Of a stretch of 29,212 nucleotides of DNA, positions 6,003 through 14,330 are shown piece after piece. Within the stretch, counting starts at the first letter, position 1. Every line of letters begins with the position of its first letter. A program made the position numbers and the translations under genes. The notes beneath the pieces are model-generated. The model searched no databases and was not told the DNA's origin. It was given only the letters and a program-made list of their open reading frames with translations. Origin of the DNA: JANLQX01 sp031423635 (GTDB lineage: Bacteria; Actinomycetota; Acidimicrobiia; Acidimicrobiales; JANYDT01); assembly GCA_031423635.1 (NCBI GenBank), contig JANPFX010000120.1, positions 1 to 29,212 on the forward strand, read 5' to 3'.

Positions 6003-8240
6003 ATGTCACATGCTCTGTATCGATTCGGCCGATTTGCGGCACGGCGCCCGTGGCGAGTCATCGGCGCGTGGTTGGTCATGGCGATCGTCGTGGTCGGAGC
6101 TTCGGCCACGTTCGGGCGCAAGTTGGAGGACTCCTTCGACGCACCCGGTCTCGACTCGAGCAAAGCGCTCGATCTGCTCACGGCGGCGCAGTCGGAAGCG
6201 GCGGGCCCAACGGCTCAGGTGGTCATGACGCCTCGGGCGGCGGGCGAAACGTTCTTCGAATCCGCGAAAGCGAGAGCGGCACTCACCGACGTGCAAATTG
6301 CGCTCGCCGCATTGCCCAACGTGCTCGGCACGAGCGATCCCTCCTCAGCTCTGGCCGCAGGGGCCGCGGCGCCTGGCAGCGGATCGATTTCGTCGGACGG
6401 ACGCATTGCGGTGGTTCGTGTGCAATACGCGCTCCTCGACAAATTGAGCGTGAAGGATCTCGACAACCTCAAGGCAGCAGCCGAGAAGCTCCGAGGGGGC
6501 TCGCCGCTGGACATCGAGTTGGGCGGCGACCTCTTCTTCTCGTTCGAATCCGATGGCTCCGGATCCGGCGAGATCTTCGGTCTGATCGCCGCAGTCATCA
6601 TTTTGCTCCTGGCGTTCGGGTCGCTCATCGCGATGGGGCTCCCGATCGGCCTGGCGATCTTCGGACTGGCACTCGGCGTCAGCTCGATGTCGCTCATCAC
6701 CTACGTGATCGACATCCCGAGTTGGGCACCGCAGATCGCCAGCATGGTGGGACTCGGCGTGGGCATCGACTACGCACTGTTCCTCGTCACGAGACACCGC
6801 GAGTTTCTCGCCCGCGGGATGACGATCGAAGAGTCGGTCGGCCGGTCGAACGCGACCGCAGGTCAAGCCGTGATCTTCGCCGGCGGCACCGTCATGATCG
6901 CGATTCTCGGGCTCGGCGTCGCCGGGATTCCGTTCATGACCGCTGCGGGTGTGGCGATCGCCGTGACCGTGCTCCTCATGGTTACGGCGTCGGTGACCCT
7001 CCTGCCTGCGTTCCTCGGTCTCGCCGGGCACCGGGTCAACGGATTGCGGTACTCGCGCCGGCGGGCAGCCAAACCCGGTGGTGTCAGCGTCCGATGGGAG
7101 CGCTGGGGAACCCACGTCGCGACCAACGCATGGCGCTATGCCGTGGGCACAACACTTCTTCTCCTTGCCGTCACCGCACCGGTGCTCTCCCTCCGTCTCG
7201 GTTTCCCCGACGAGGGGTCACTTCCGACGAGCAGCACGGAACGTCGCGCCTTCGATCTGGTCGCGAAGGGTTTCGGACCTGGAATCAATGGTCCGCTTCT
7301 CGTCGCCATCGACGTCTCCAAGGATGCAACCATCGTCGAACCGCTCCGCACCGCCATAGCCGCCGACCGTGGAGTTGCTGGTGTGGCTCCGGCCGACGTG
7401 AACGCGAAGGCCGGCGTGGCGACACTCGTCGTCTTCCCGACATCTGCACCGCAAGACGACGCAACCATCGCCACCATCGACCGGCTCCGCGCAAATGTGT
7501 TCCCGCTCGTGCTTCGCGGAAGTCCGGCGACCGCACACATCGGCGGTCAGACGGCGACCTTCTCCGACCTCGGGAACCGGGTGACCGATCGGCTGCCGGC
7601 GTTCATCGCCGCCGTGGTGCTGCTCTCCTTCCTGCTCCTGATCCTCGTGTTCCGATCCGTGGTCGTGCCGCTGAAGGCGGCGCTGATGAACCTGCTCAGC
7701 ATCGGGTCGGCTTACGGCGTTTTGGTGATGGTCTTCCAGTGGGGATGGGGCAAGGACATCATCGGACTGGAATCCACTATTCCGGTGGTGGCGTTCATTC
7801 CCATGTTCATGTTTGCCATCCTCTTCGGGCTCTCCATGGACTACGAGGTGTTCCTGCTCTCCCGCGTCCGTGAGGAGTATCTCGTCACCGGCGACAACGA
7901 TTCCTCCGTGCTGCACGGCATCGCCAGCACCGCCAAGGTGATCACGTCGGCTGCTCTCATCATGATCGCCGTGTTCCTCGGCTTCGTGCTCAGCCACGAC
8001 CCGGTCACCAAGATGATGGGCCTGGGCCTGGCGACGGCGATCTTCGTCGACGCCACGATCGTCCGGATGATCCTTGTGCCGGCAACCATGAGGCTCATGG
8101 GGAACGCCAACTGGTGGATCCCCCGCTGGCTCGATCGGCTGCTTCCGACCATCGACATCGACGGCGAGGCAGGCCTCCCAGCACCCGCCATGGAGAGCCT
8201 TCCCGTGCCGGCGACGCATCTCGAGCGAGCGTTGGTGTAA
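6003..8240 (+). CDS. MmpL-family RND transporter
   Basis: A proton-driven RND exporter of the MmpL family, 745 residues, in the cytoplasmic membrane. ATG 6003 follows a strong GGAGG-type ribosome site (GGAGGAAACGCT); the frame extends upstream to 5796 without family sequence. The topology is two repeats, each one transmembrane helix, an extracytoplasmic domain and five helices. The proton-relay Asp-Tyr pairs are D256-Y257 (GVGIDYALFL) and D613-Y614 (GLSMDYEVFL), matching the arrangement in mycobacterial MmpL3. There is no long cytoplasmic tail. Substrate is unknown; lipids, siderophores or drugs are known for the family. It is divergent from a two-component system and convergent with the glycerophosphodiesterase gene (18 bp apart). 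Confidence 0.93.
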   Translation: MSHALYRFGRFAARRPWRVIGAWLVMAIVVVGASATFGRKLEDSFDAPGLDSSKALDLLTAAQSEAAGPTAQVVMTPRAAGETFFESAKARAALTDVQIALAALPNVLGTSDPSSALAAGAAAPGSGSISSDGRIAVVRVQYALLDKLSVKDLDNLKAAAEKLRGGSPLDIELGGDLFFSFESDGSGSGEIFGLIAAVIILLLAFGSLIAMGLPIGLAIFGLALGVSSMSLITYVIDIPSWAPQIASMVGLGVGIDYALFLVTRHREFLARGMTIEESVGRSNATAGQAVIFAGGTVMIAILGLGVAGIPFMTAAGVAIAVTVLLMVTASVTLLPAFLGLAGHRVNGLRYSRRRAAKPGGVSVRWERWGTHVATNAWRYAVGTTLLLLAVTAPVLSLRLGFPDEGSLPTSSTERRAFDLVAKGFGPGINGPLLVAIDVSKDATIVEPLRTAIAADRGVAGVAPADVNAKAGVATLVVFPTSAPQDDATIATIDRLRANVFPLVLRGSPATAHIGGQTATFSDLGNRVTDRLPAFIAAVVLLSFLLLILVFRSVVVPLKAALMNLLSIGSAYGVLVMVFQWGWGKDIIGLESTIPVVAFIPMFMFAILFGLSMDYEVFLLSRVREEYLVTGDNDSSVLHGIASTAKVITSAALIMIAVFLGFVLSHDPVTKMMGLGLATAIFVDATIVRMILVPATMRLMGNANWWIPRWLDRLLPTIDIDGEAGLPAPAMESLPVPATHLERALV

Positions 8241-8258
8241 ATCCCGCTCGATACGTGC

Positions 8259-9188
8259 CTACGACCTCGGCGTGCGGGTTCGTCCGAGGATCTTGAGGAG
8301 TCGGTCGGGGTAGGAGGTGTAGATGCCGTCGACCCCGAGATCGACCAGGCGCTGGAGCGACTTCGGGTCGTTGACCACCCATGTGAGGATGGCAATCCCG
8401 TGGGCGTGGGCCCAGTCAAGTGATGCTTTGTCGACGAGCGTTCGACCGCCCATGCGATACGGCGGCTGGTCGACGGAGACTGCGGGGACGAAGTTGGCGT
8501 CGTTGCTCGCCCGTGCGTTCTGCGACGCATACACGTCGACCATGGTGGCGCTCGTCCGAACCCCGGGGCACCGTGTACGGAACCGCAGGATTTGCTCATC
8601 GCTGTTCGATCCGACAAACACGTCATTCGTGCGTCCGAATCTGGTGAGCAACGAGCACAGGGGCGCGTTCATCTCGGTCGACTCGTCCTTCAGATCGAGC
8701 GAGAGCAGCGCTTTGGGGAAGCGCTTCAGGATCGACTCGAGCGACGGAATGGTGATGCCCTTGTTGCGGAACGGGTTGGCATTCCCCTTCGTGAACGACC
8801 ATCCAGCGTCGAGCTTCGTGAGTTCGGCGAACGTCGACGCCTTGACTGTGCGGGCCTGGCCGGTGATCCGGGTGGTGGTCGGATCGTGGAACGCGATCAG
8901 CACACCGTCTCGGCTCTTGCGCACGTCCACGTCGATCACGTCGGCACCCATGGCCATGGTCTTCTCATACGCGAGCATCGTGTTCTCGGGGTAGAGGCCG
9001 TCGCCTCCACCGTGAGGGATGACGAGCGTGCGACCGGTTCGAAACGGGTTCGAGGGGAGCTTCGAGGCCGAGGCCGCATCCGCGGCACCTCCCGATGGGG
9101 CAGCGAGAACGAAGGCCACGCTGAACGCCGCAGCGAGCACTCGTCTGGTGGGCTTCGTGGCCACTCGGCCACTGTACGGGTCGGACAT
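8259..9188 (-). CDS. Secreted glycerophosphodiester phosphodiesterase
   Basis: Hydrolyses glycerophosphodiesters to glycerol-3-phosphate and an alcohol. The protein has 309 residues from ATG 9188. An N-terminal signal peptide (TRRVLAAAFSVAFVLAAPSG, about residues 14-33) places it outside the membrane. GDPD motifs follow: HGGGD (first His at 59, HGG instead of the common HRG), PENTMLAYE (67-75), VIDVDVRKSRDG (D86/D88 in place of E-x-D) and FHD (H101). The C-terminal ILTWVVNDP and GVDGIYTSYPDRLL are typical of the barrel end. ATG 9188 has a GGTGGA site upstream. GTG 9164, exactly 6 bases after a TACAGT -10 element, is an alternative leaderless start that shortens the signal peptide to a more usual length. 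Confidence 0.9.
   Translation of the reverse strand: MSDPYSGRVATKPTRRVLAAAFSVAFVLAAPSGGAADAASASKLPSNPFRTGRTLVIPHGGGDGLYPENTMLAYEKTMAMGADVIDVDVRKSRDGVLIAFHDPTTTRITGQARTVKASTFAELTKLDAGWSFTKGNANPFRNKGITIPSLESILKRFPKALLSLDLKDESTEMNAPLCSLLTRFGRTNDVFVGSNSDEQILRFRTRCPGVRTSATMVDVYASQNARASNDANFVPAVSVDQPPYRMGGRTLVDKASLDWAHAHGIAILTWVVNDPKSLQRLVDLGVDGIYTSYPDRLLKILGRTRTPRS
9171..9176 (-). promoter_or_regulatory. Candidate -10 box TACAGT of glycerophosphodiesterase gene
   Basis: TACAGT on the minus strand ends 6 bases before GTG 9164, the spacing expected for a leaderless transcript. It lies just inside the annotated ATG 9188 start and so bears on which start is used. Confidence 0.4.
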
Positions 9189-9211
9189 GAGAGTTCCACC
9201 ACAATGGACCC

Positions 9212-10249
9212 ATGACCGCTGCACTCCCCCGCACCATCGATTGGCTCGGTGACCACGCAGTCATCATCGACCAGACCCGGCTTCCGGGGGCTTTGGAGCT
9301 CACCCGGATCGACACCGTCGAGGCGATGATCAATGCCATCAAGCGCCTCGCCGTACGGGGGGCTCCGGCCATCGGTGTGGCGGGCGCACTCGGTGTAGCG
9401 ATCGCCAGCCTTGCCGCCGACGCTCGGGGCGACGTCGACCGTTCCCGGGTGCACGCAGATGCCGACGCGCTCGCGATCGCGCGGCCGACCGCGGTCAATC
9501 TCTCGTGGGCCGTGGCCCGCATGCGGTCGGCCATCGACGCCGGTTCCGCCGCCGTCATCACGGCAGCGGTCGAGATCCTCGAAGAGGACGTGCGAACGCA
9601 GGAGGCCCTCGGTCGCCGCGGAGCTGCCTTCGTGACGGAGGTGACCAGCTTGGCGAAGGTTCGCGTGCACACCCATTGCAACGCCGGCGGGTTGGCATGT
9701 GTGAGTTGGGGTACCGCACTCGGGATCGTACGCGCGCTGCACGAATCCGGACGGCTCCACTCGGTGATGGCCGACGAGACCCGACCTCTGCTGCAAGGTG
9801 CCCGGCTCACGGCCTACGAGCTCGCCGCCATGGGCATCGACTACCGGATCACGCTCGATAGCGCCGGCGCGTCAGCCATCCGGCTCGGCCTCGTCGACTG
9901 CGTGATCATCGGAGCCGACCGGGTCGCCGCCAACGGTGACGTGTGCAACAAGATCGGCTCGTACCCCCTCGCGCTCGCGGCGGCCCGGGCGGGCATCCCG
10001 TTCATCGTGGCCGCGCCGGAATCGACCCTCGACGCCAACGCTCCTGATGGCCGCGGTATCGAGATCGAGGAGCGCAACCCAGACGAGGTGTTGTCCTATG
10101 AAGGCATACGAACTGCCCCCGACGGGGCACGCGCATGGAATCCGGCCTTCGATGTGACACCTGCAGACCTCGTGACCGCCGTCGTCACGGAGCGCCGCAT
10201 CATCCGACCGGCGAAGGGCGAGCGAGTCTTCCCATTTGTGGGCACCTGA
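9212..10249 (+). CDS. mtnA: S-methyl-5-thioribose-1-phosphate isomerase
   Basis: Converts 5-methylthioribose-1-phosphate to 5-methylthioribulose-1-phosphate in the methionine salvage pathway; a cytosolic eIF2B-like fold protein of 345 residues. Diagnostic segments are IDQTRLPG (19-26), IKRLAVRGAPAIGVAGALG (43-61), HTHCNAGGLACVSWGTALG with catalytic C156, ADETRPLLQGARLTAYEL and IIGADRVAANGDVCNKIG with catalytic D236. The C-terminus PAFDVTPADLVTAVVTE is also typical. ATG 9212 lies 23 bp from the divergent diesterase start; another ATG at 9204 is out of frame and short. No other methionine-salvage genes are adjacent. The class I PNP at the left edge is not the pathway phosphorylase by its motifs. 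Confidence 0.96.
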   Translation: MTAALPRTIDWLGDHAVIIDQTRLPGALELTRIDTVEAMINAIKRLAVRGAPAIGVAGALGVAIASLAADARGDVDRSRVHADADALAIARPTAVNLSWAVARMRSAIDAGSAAVITAAVEILEEDVRTQEALGRRGAAFVTEVTSLAKVRVHTHCNAGGLACVSWGTALGIVRALHESGRLHSVMADETRPLLQGARLTAYELAAMGIDYRITLDSAGASAIRLGLVDCVIIGADRVAANGDVCNKIGSYPLALAAARAGIPFIVAAPESTLDANAPDGRGIEIEERNPDEVLSYEGIRTAPDGARAWNPAFDVTPADLVTAVVTERRIIRPAKGERVFPFVGT

Positions 10250-10272
10250 GGATTGGGGCGAGTCCTATTTCG

Positions 10273-10814
10273 TCACGTCCATGTGACGGTATGAAAGACG
10301 AACCCGGATGTCTGCTGTTGGGTGTCCACCACACCGATGAGGACGGCGATGATGGAGTGGGGCTTGCCCGGCTTGATCAGATTGGCGTTGAGGGTGCAGA
10401 TCTTGTCGGTGCACGTGTAGGTCCCGTTCTTCGGGGTCAGAATCACGGACTCGGGATTGCTCGCCCCGAAGCTCCAGTTGAGGGTCACCTTGCCGGTGAC
10501 CTTCCCTGAGGTCTTGTTCGCCGCGCCCTTGGCGCCGACGAGTTTGAGCTGCGTCGCCGCCCGGACCTTGCCGGTGACGTTCTCGTTGTTGCACAGCATC
10601 GAGACCGTCTCCCAGTCATCGGTGGCGGTGATGCCGTCGACGCCGAGCTCCTTCGGGCTGTCCTGCGCGGTATGCCTGGCGGTAGCACTGTCGAGTTTCG
10701 CGATCGTGCAGGTCGCGGCTGCCTTCGGAGCCTTTCGTTCGTGGCGGCGTCGGCAGCCCCGGCGGCAACAGCGCCAACGGTGAGCAGGACGGCGATCGTG
10801 CGCTGGATCTTCAT
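10273..10814 (-). pseudogene. Secreted protein of unknown function, split by a frameshift
   Basis: From ATG 10814 one frame encodes a clear signal peptide (MKIQRTIAVLLTVGAVAAGA, then ADAATNE) and then turns into arginine-rich shadow sequence. A second frame, open from about 10745 to the TGA at 10273, continues with KAPKAAATCTIAKLD and about 145 well-behaved residues holding four cysteines (TCT, LCNN, TCTD, ICT) and several Thr/Val-rich beta-like stretches. Joining the two near 10735-10745 gives a secreted protein of about 180 residues. No family was recognised. The break may be a real mutation, a sequencing error or, less likely, programmed slippage around CGAACGAAAGG. It is convergent with mtnA (23 bp between stops). 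Confidence 0.65.
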
Positions 10815-10876
10815 GGCTGTTCCCTCCGGTCCCGAGTGGACCCCACCAGCTTGAGCCCCGGAAACCGCCGATGCAC

Positions 10877-10890
10877 CAGGGGATCCCCTG
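10877..10890. promoter_or_regulatory. 14-bp perfect palindrome upstream of the frameshifted secreted gene
   Basis: CAGGGGATCCCCTG lies 63 bp before the start codon of the secreted protein and after the stop of the Nudix-GNAT gene. It could be a dimeric repressor site. The 160-bp gap holds nothing else recognisable. Confidence 0.35.
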
Positions 10891-10975
10891 ATTTCGGAAC
10901 GTGGGGCCTGGCCGGCAGCCGGTCAGGGCAACACCCGACCAAGCTCGTGAGGCCGCCGTTGTATCGGTGACACGG

Positions 10976-11971
10976 TCAACTGAGGTCCCCGGGCTGCCAG
11001 CGGTATCGCACATCGGGTTGTTGCTCCTGGTTGTCGCCGTCGGTGTACCCAACCGCCACGAATCCGTGTGCCTCATAGAACGCCCGTGCCCGGGCGTTCT
11101 CCTGGAAGGTCCAGAGATCGCCGCCGCCGGGGAGTCGCTCGCGTGCCGTGGCGAGCAGAGACGAGCCGACACCCCGGCCGATCCAGGCCGGGTCGACGTA
11201 GAGGTGTTCGATCCATCCCGGCTTCGTGGCGACGTAGCCGATCACCATTCCGGAGGAAACAGCGACGGTGAGATCTGATTCTGGAAGCAACTCCTCGCGA
11301 ACCCAACGACGGACATCCTCGTCAGGATGAGCGAGGCGCACGTTGCCGTCGCGGTACGCGTAGCGAAATGACCGGAGGAAGACCTCCGCGATGTTCGACG
11401 CGTCGCTCGCGCCAGCGGGTCGCAGAAGGAACCGACTCATTGCCGCGATCGCGCCGGCAACGCCCGGCTCCTGATGCTCGCGAAGTTCATCCCACGTGAA
11501 CCACCTCACGTCGGGACTCTCACCCTCCAGCGGGTTCGGGTCGATGTCGGGCGCCGCCAGCAGAAAGCGGAGATCGAGGTGGTAGTGACCGCGTGGGCCA
11601 TCGTGGGTGTCGACGTGGACCAGCATCGGCTCACCCGCAAAATGCTCGACCGGCAGCCCGGTCTCCTCCAGGCATTCCCGCAGCGATGCATCAGCGGCAG
11701 ATTCTCCCGGGTCGATGTGGCCGCCCGGTTGCAGCCAAATGCCGAGCCGCTTGTGTCGGTGAAGAATCAACCCGCGTGAACTCACCACGAGGGCCGAGGC
11801 CGTCACATGTGTCGTGTCTGCGGCTTCCGCGCAGGGATCGTCCAGACGATCGAGCTCGGACAGGAATCGACGCACCGACTCCTGCTCCCGAGTGTCGACG
11901 GGCGGCCGCCGGTCGAGCATCGATATAATAAGCGCGCGAAGTTCTTCCTTGGAACTCGGTTTCGTTTCCAT
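10976..11971 (-). CDS. Nudix hydrolase - GNAT acetyltransferase fusion protein
   Basis: A two-domain cytosolic protein of 331 residues. Residues about 55-180 form a Nudix domain with a complete Nudix box at G84-L106 (GHIDPGE, then REC and LEETGL; G84, E90, R98, E99, E102, E103 and G105 all fit GX5EX7REUXEEXGU). Residues about 181-331 form a GNAT fold starting FLLRPAGASDASNIAEVF, with LYVDPAWIGRGVGSSLLATARE as the acetyl-CoA-binding motif and NARARAFYEAHGFVAVG as the usual last helix-strand. The frame is continuous, so the fusion is real unless an assembly error is involved. Substrates are unknown; antibiotic or nucleotide modification is only a guess. ATG 11971 has no Shine-Dalgarno sequence but follows a TACGGT box, suggesting a leaderless or very short leader. 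Confidence 0.88.
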   Translation of the reverse strand: METKPSSKEELRALIISMLDRRPPVDTREQESVRRFLSELDRLDDPCAEAADTTHVTASALVVSSRGLILHRHKRLGIWLQPGGHIDPGESAADASLRECLEETGLPVEHFAGEPMLVHVDTHDGPRGHYHLDLRFLLAAPDIDPNPLEGESPDVRWFTWDELREHQEPGVAGAIAAMSRFLLRPAGASDASNIAEVFLRSFRYAYRDGNVRLAHPDEDVRRWVREELLPESDLTVAVSSGMVIGYVATKPGWIEHLYVDPAWIGRGVGSSLLATARERLPGGGDLWTFQENARARAFYEAHGFVAVGYTDGDNQEQQPDVRYRWQPGDLS

Positions 11972-11982
11972 GTTGGGAATGC

Positions 11983-11988
11983 ACCGTA
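11983..11988 (-). promoter_or_regulatory. Candidate -10 box TACGGT of the Nudix-GNAT gene
   Basis: TACGGT on the minus strand ends 11 bases before ATG 11971. The same CTACGGTGCA string occurs before the next gene upstream (12578-12583), so the box is probably functional. Confidence 0.4.
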
Positions 11989-12088
11989 GACCCCAATGCC
12001 CTCGCCAGCTCTCCTCAACCGAGCAACGCGCCCGATGGAACGGCCGATCCGGCCTGCTCGTGTGTCGCGGAAACCGCTCACGCGGCCG

Positions 12089-12571
12089 CTACGCCATGCC
12101 GATGACCATCGTTGTCGACCCCCCGACTGATTCGACGGGAACGAAACCGATCGAACGGTAGAGGCCCACAGCGCCGACATTCTCATCGTCGACACTGAGG
12201 CTCATACGAGGGTGCCGGTCGAGCAGAATCTCAAGGAGCCGGCGCCCGATGCCTTGCCCTCGCGAGCTCTTCTTGACTGCCATTCCGACTTCGGGAATCT
12301 CATCGCTCAGGTAGCCGTAACCGGTATCTGCGGCGGTCATCCGGCGAACCCAGGCCGCCCCAACGCGTTCGCCGCTCTCGTCGACGCAGACTTGCGCGTC
12401 GTCGCCCTCGCAGCTGCCGAAGTCCGTCAGGTAGTGCGCGACGTCTGGATCTCGTAGCACCGAGCGCGGAAACGGGGCCTGACCCTCGCGTACGTGCAAC
12501 GACTGGTAGAGCATCTCCCAAAGGAAGGGAACATCTTCGGGCATCCAGGTCCGAAAGTCGACCGGTCTCAC
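12089..12571 (-). CDS. GNAT-family N-acetyltransferase
   Basis: A 160-residue acetyl-CoA-dependent acetyltransferase. The fold begins with VRPVDFRTWMPEDVPFLWEM at the GTG codon 12571. It contains EVGMAVKKSSRGQGIGRRLLEILL (motif A, R/QxxGxG/A acetyl-CoA site) and ends with VDDENVGAVGLYRSIGFVPV (motif B). A longer frame to 12742 adds sequence unlike the family. The GTG sits exactly 6 bases after a TACGGT -10 box, so a leaderless start is proposed. The acceptor is unknown. It precedes the Nudix-GNAT gene on the same strand by 117 bp, but that gene appears to have its own promoter box, so they need not form one operon. Confidence 0.85.
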   Translation of the reverse strand: MRPVDFRTWMPEDVPFLWEMLYQSLHVREGQAPFPRSVLRDPDVAHYLTDFGSCEGDDAQVCVDESGERVGAAWVRRMTAADTGYGYLSDEIPEVGMAVKKSSRGQGIGRRLLEILLDRHPRMSLSVDDENVGAVGLYRSIGFVPVESVGGSTTMVIGMA

Positions 12572-12577
12572 GGGTGC

Positions 12578-12583
12578 ACCGTA
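12578..12583 (-). promoter_or_regulatory. Candidate -10 box TACGGT of the GNAT gene
   Basis: TACGGT ends 6 bases before GTG 12571 on the minus strand, ideal for leaderless initiation. It supports the internal GTG over longer starts. Confidence 0.45.
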
Positions 12584-12787
12584 GTCGGCAGTGAGGCCGA
12601 CCAGCCGCGCAGTTCCGGCGGCGTCTGATGGCAAGATGATGCGCGCAGAGGGGCCGTTCCCGAGTGGCGGGTAGAAATCGTTCACTCCGTACCGCCCCGA
12701 GGGACGGAGCGAACGAGACCGCGACCGCACATCCTGGAGCAAATGATCGTTTTCGTCGGCTGAGCCGGAGGCGGTCGCTCCGCCCGG

Positions 12788-12844
12788 GCGGTTTGCACAG
12801 CTGCCCGGCAGCCGGTTCGCCTAACGATCACTTGCGGTTTGCAC
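12788..12844 (+). repeat. Two GCGGTTTGCAC direct repeats upstream of the FAD monooxygenase gene
   Basis: Exact 11-bp copies at 12788-12798 and 12834-12844, 46 bp apart, in the upstream region of the monooxygenase gene. Spacing and position suit a pair of regulator half-sites; no regulator is encoded next to them. Confidence 0.35.
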
Positions 12845-13055
12845 CTGGGAGCGTTCGGTCGTGGTGTCCGCGACGTTGGGGGGCGTATGTCAGTGACGTG
12901 GTCGTCCAGTGGGACTGTCCGACTGCGGGCCGCTTCCCGAAGAAGGGTGCGTGCGGCGCTTCACTCTGGACCTATTGCGCGCATGATCATCGCCTGTGCG
13001 TCGTTGCGCGACCACCCCGGTGCCACTCAGGCGGATTGCTTGACAGGAGAACGGA

Positions 13056-14330
13056 ATGCGCTCACGCTCGTCTGTGAGCCAAGGGGGTCTCGGCATGGAA
13101 GTGAGTGCGGAGTACGTCATCGTCGGGGGCGGAATCGCTGGGCTGGCGCTCGCAGGTGCGCTCGCTGGCGACGGGCACGACGTGGTCGTGTTGGAGGCGA
13201 GCCTCGAATACGAGGATCGCGTCCGGGGCGAGAGCATGCTGCCTTGGGGGGTGGTGGAAGCCGCCGAGCTCGGTGCGCTCCAGCCGCTGCTCGACGCCGA
13301 CGCTCGCATCACACCCAACTGGGTGCACTACGACGCGCTTGTGCCGACGCAAACGTCACTTGCGAATCCGATCCCTGCGGGCATGATGCACCCGGCCGCG
13401 CCGGGTTCGATGAACCTCCGCCACCCGGAGGCATGCTCCGCGCTGGCCGCTATAGCAGGTTCACGTGGCGTGCGTGTGCTGCGCGGCGTCACGGACGTCG
13501 TTGTGCAAGCCGGCAATGCTCCGCGGATCAGGGCGCAGCTGTCCAATGGCGACTCGTGCGAGTTCGCGCCTCGTCTGGTCATCGGGGCGGACGGGCGGAA
13601 CTCGACGGTGCGCCGCCAAATCGGCATCGAGCTTGAGAGCCACGACGCCACGCACATGATCTCGGGTCTGCTCGTCGACGGCCTGGATGACATTGATGTT
13701 GACCACGACTTCCTCGCAACCAGCGATGACCTGTTCATGGCGAGCTTCCGTCAGCACGCTGGCCAGGTGCGCGTCTATCTGTGCCCCGGGCTGAGCCAGA
13801 AGAACCGCTTCGCCGGACCCAACGGGCGCACCGAGTTCCTGCGGAGCACCAACTTCGACTGCTTGCCCTTCGGGGAACGCCTGGCAACGGCGCAACCCAT
13901 CGGACCGCTCGCGACCTACCCGGGCGACGACACTTGGACACCGCACCCATACCGCCCTGGTGTCGTCCTCATCGGTGACGCCGCGGGGTATAACAGCCCC
14001 ATCATCGGGCAGGGCCTCTCCATTGCGATGCGCGACGCCCGTCTGGTGCGCGACGCGATTCGCGAGGGCGGATCGTCGGCCCCCGACTTCAGCGCATATC
14101 GGGTGGAGCGCCTCGAGCGGATGCGGCGTCTACGCGAAGCGGCGATGTTCATGTCTGCGATGGCCGTGGACGACTGCGACAACCGCCTCGCACGACGTGC
14201 GAAGTTCTTCGATCTTCAGATGAACGATCCGCTCATGATGGCAATGATGGGCGGGATGTTCGCGGGACCGGAGAACGCGCCGCCGGAGGCATTCGACGGC
14301 CATCTCCGGGCGGCGATCGTCAACGCCTGA
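13056..14330 (+). CDS. FAD-dependent monooxygenase (PHBH-like)
   Basis: A flavin monooxygenase or halogenase-like oxidoreductase of the p-hydroxybenzoate hydroxylase fold, 424 residues. The dinucleotide-binding motif YVIVGGGIAGLALAGAL (20-36) ends in the acidic VVLEAS strand. RGESMLPWGVVEAAELG follows, the second FAD motif is LVIGADGRNSTVRRQ and the third is VVLIGDAAGYNSPIIGQGLSIAMRDA. The substrate is not evident. ATG 13056 has a clear AGGAG site about 6 bases upstream. An internal ATG at 13095 (MEVSAEYVIV), preceded by AAGGGGG, starts closer to the fold and is a good alternative. The gene is alone between two gene-poor stretches. The closing region is unusually methionine-rich (NDPLMMAMMGGMF). 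Confidence 0.88.
   Translation: MRSRSSVSQGGLGMEVSAEYVIVGGGIAGLALAGALAGDGHDVVVLEASLEYEDRVRGESMLPWGVVEAAELGALQPLLDADARITPNWVHYDALVPTQTSLANPIPAGMMHPAAPGSMNLRHPEACSALAAIAGSRGVRVLRGVTDVVVQAGNAPRIRAQLSNGDSCEFAPRLVIGADGRNSTVRRQIGIELESHDATHMISGLLVDGLDDIDVDHDFLATSDDLFMASFRQHAGQVRVYLCPGLSQKNRFAGPNGRTEFLRSTNFDCLPFGERLATAQPIGPLATYPGDDTWTPHPYRPGVVLIGDAAGYNSPIIGQGLSIAMRDARLVRDAIREGGSSAPDFSAYRVERLERMRRLREAAMFMSAMAVDDCDNRLARRAKFFDLQMNDPLMMAMMGGMFAGPENAPPEAFDGHLRAAIVNA

Larger units (their letters stand above)
12572..13055. other. Intergenic region without a recognisable gene
   Basis: No frame here reads like a protein family in either strand; the open frames are arginine-rich shadows. It holds the promoter of the GNAT gene at its left end, two copies of GCGGTTTGCAC (12788-12798 and 12834-12844), the small palindrome CTGCCCGGCAG at 12800-12810 and the ribosome site of the FAD monooxygenase gene (AGGAG, about 6 bases before ATG 13056). 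Confidence 0.6.

Noticed and set aside
6050..7873. 607-codon frame inside the MmpL gene
   Set aside because: Arginine- and histidine-rich shadow of the transporter reading frame, typical of GC-rich coding DNA.
7218..8219. 333-codon minus-strand frame opposite the MmpL gene
   Set aside because: Its composition (runs of His, Glu, Asp, Arg) mirrors the transporter codons on the other strand; no domain.
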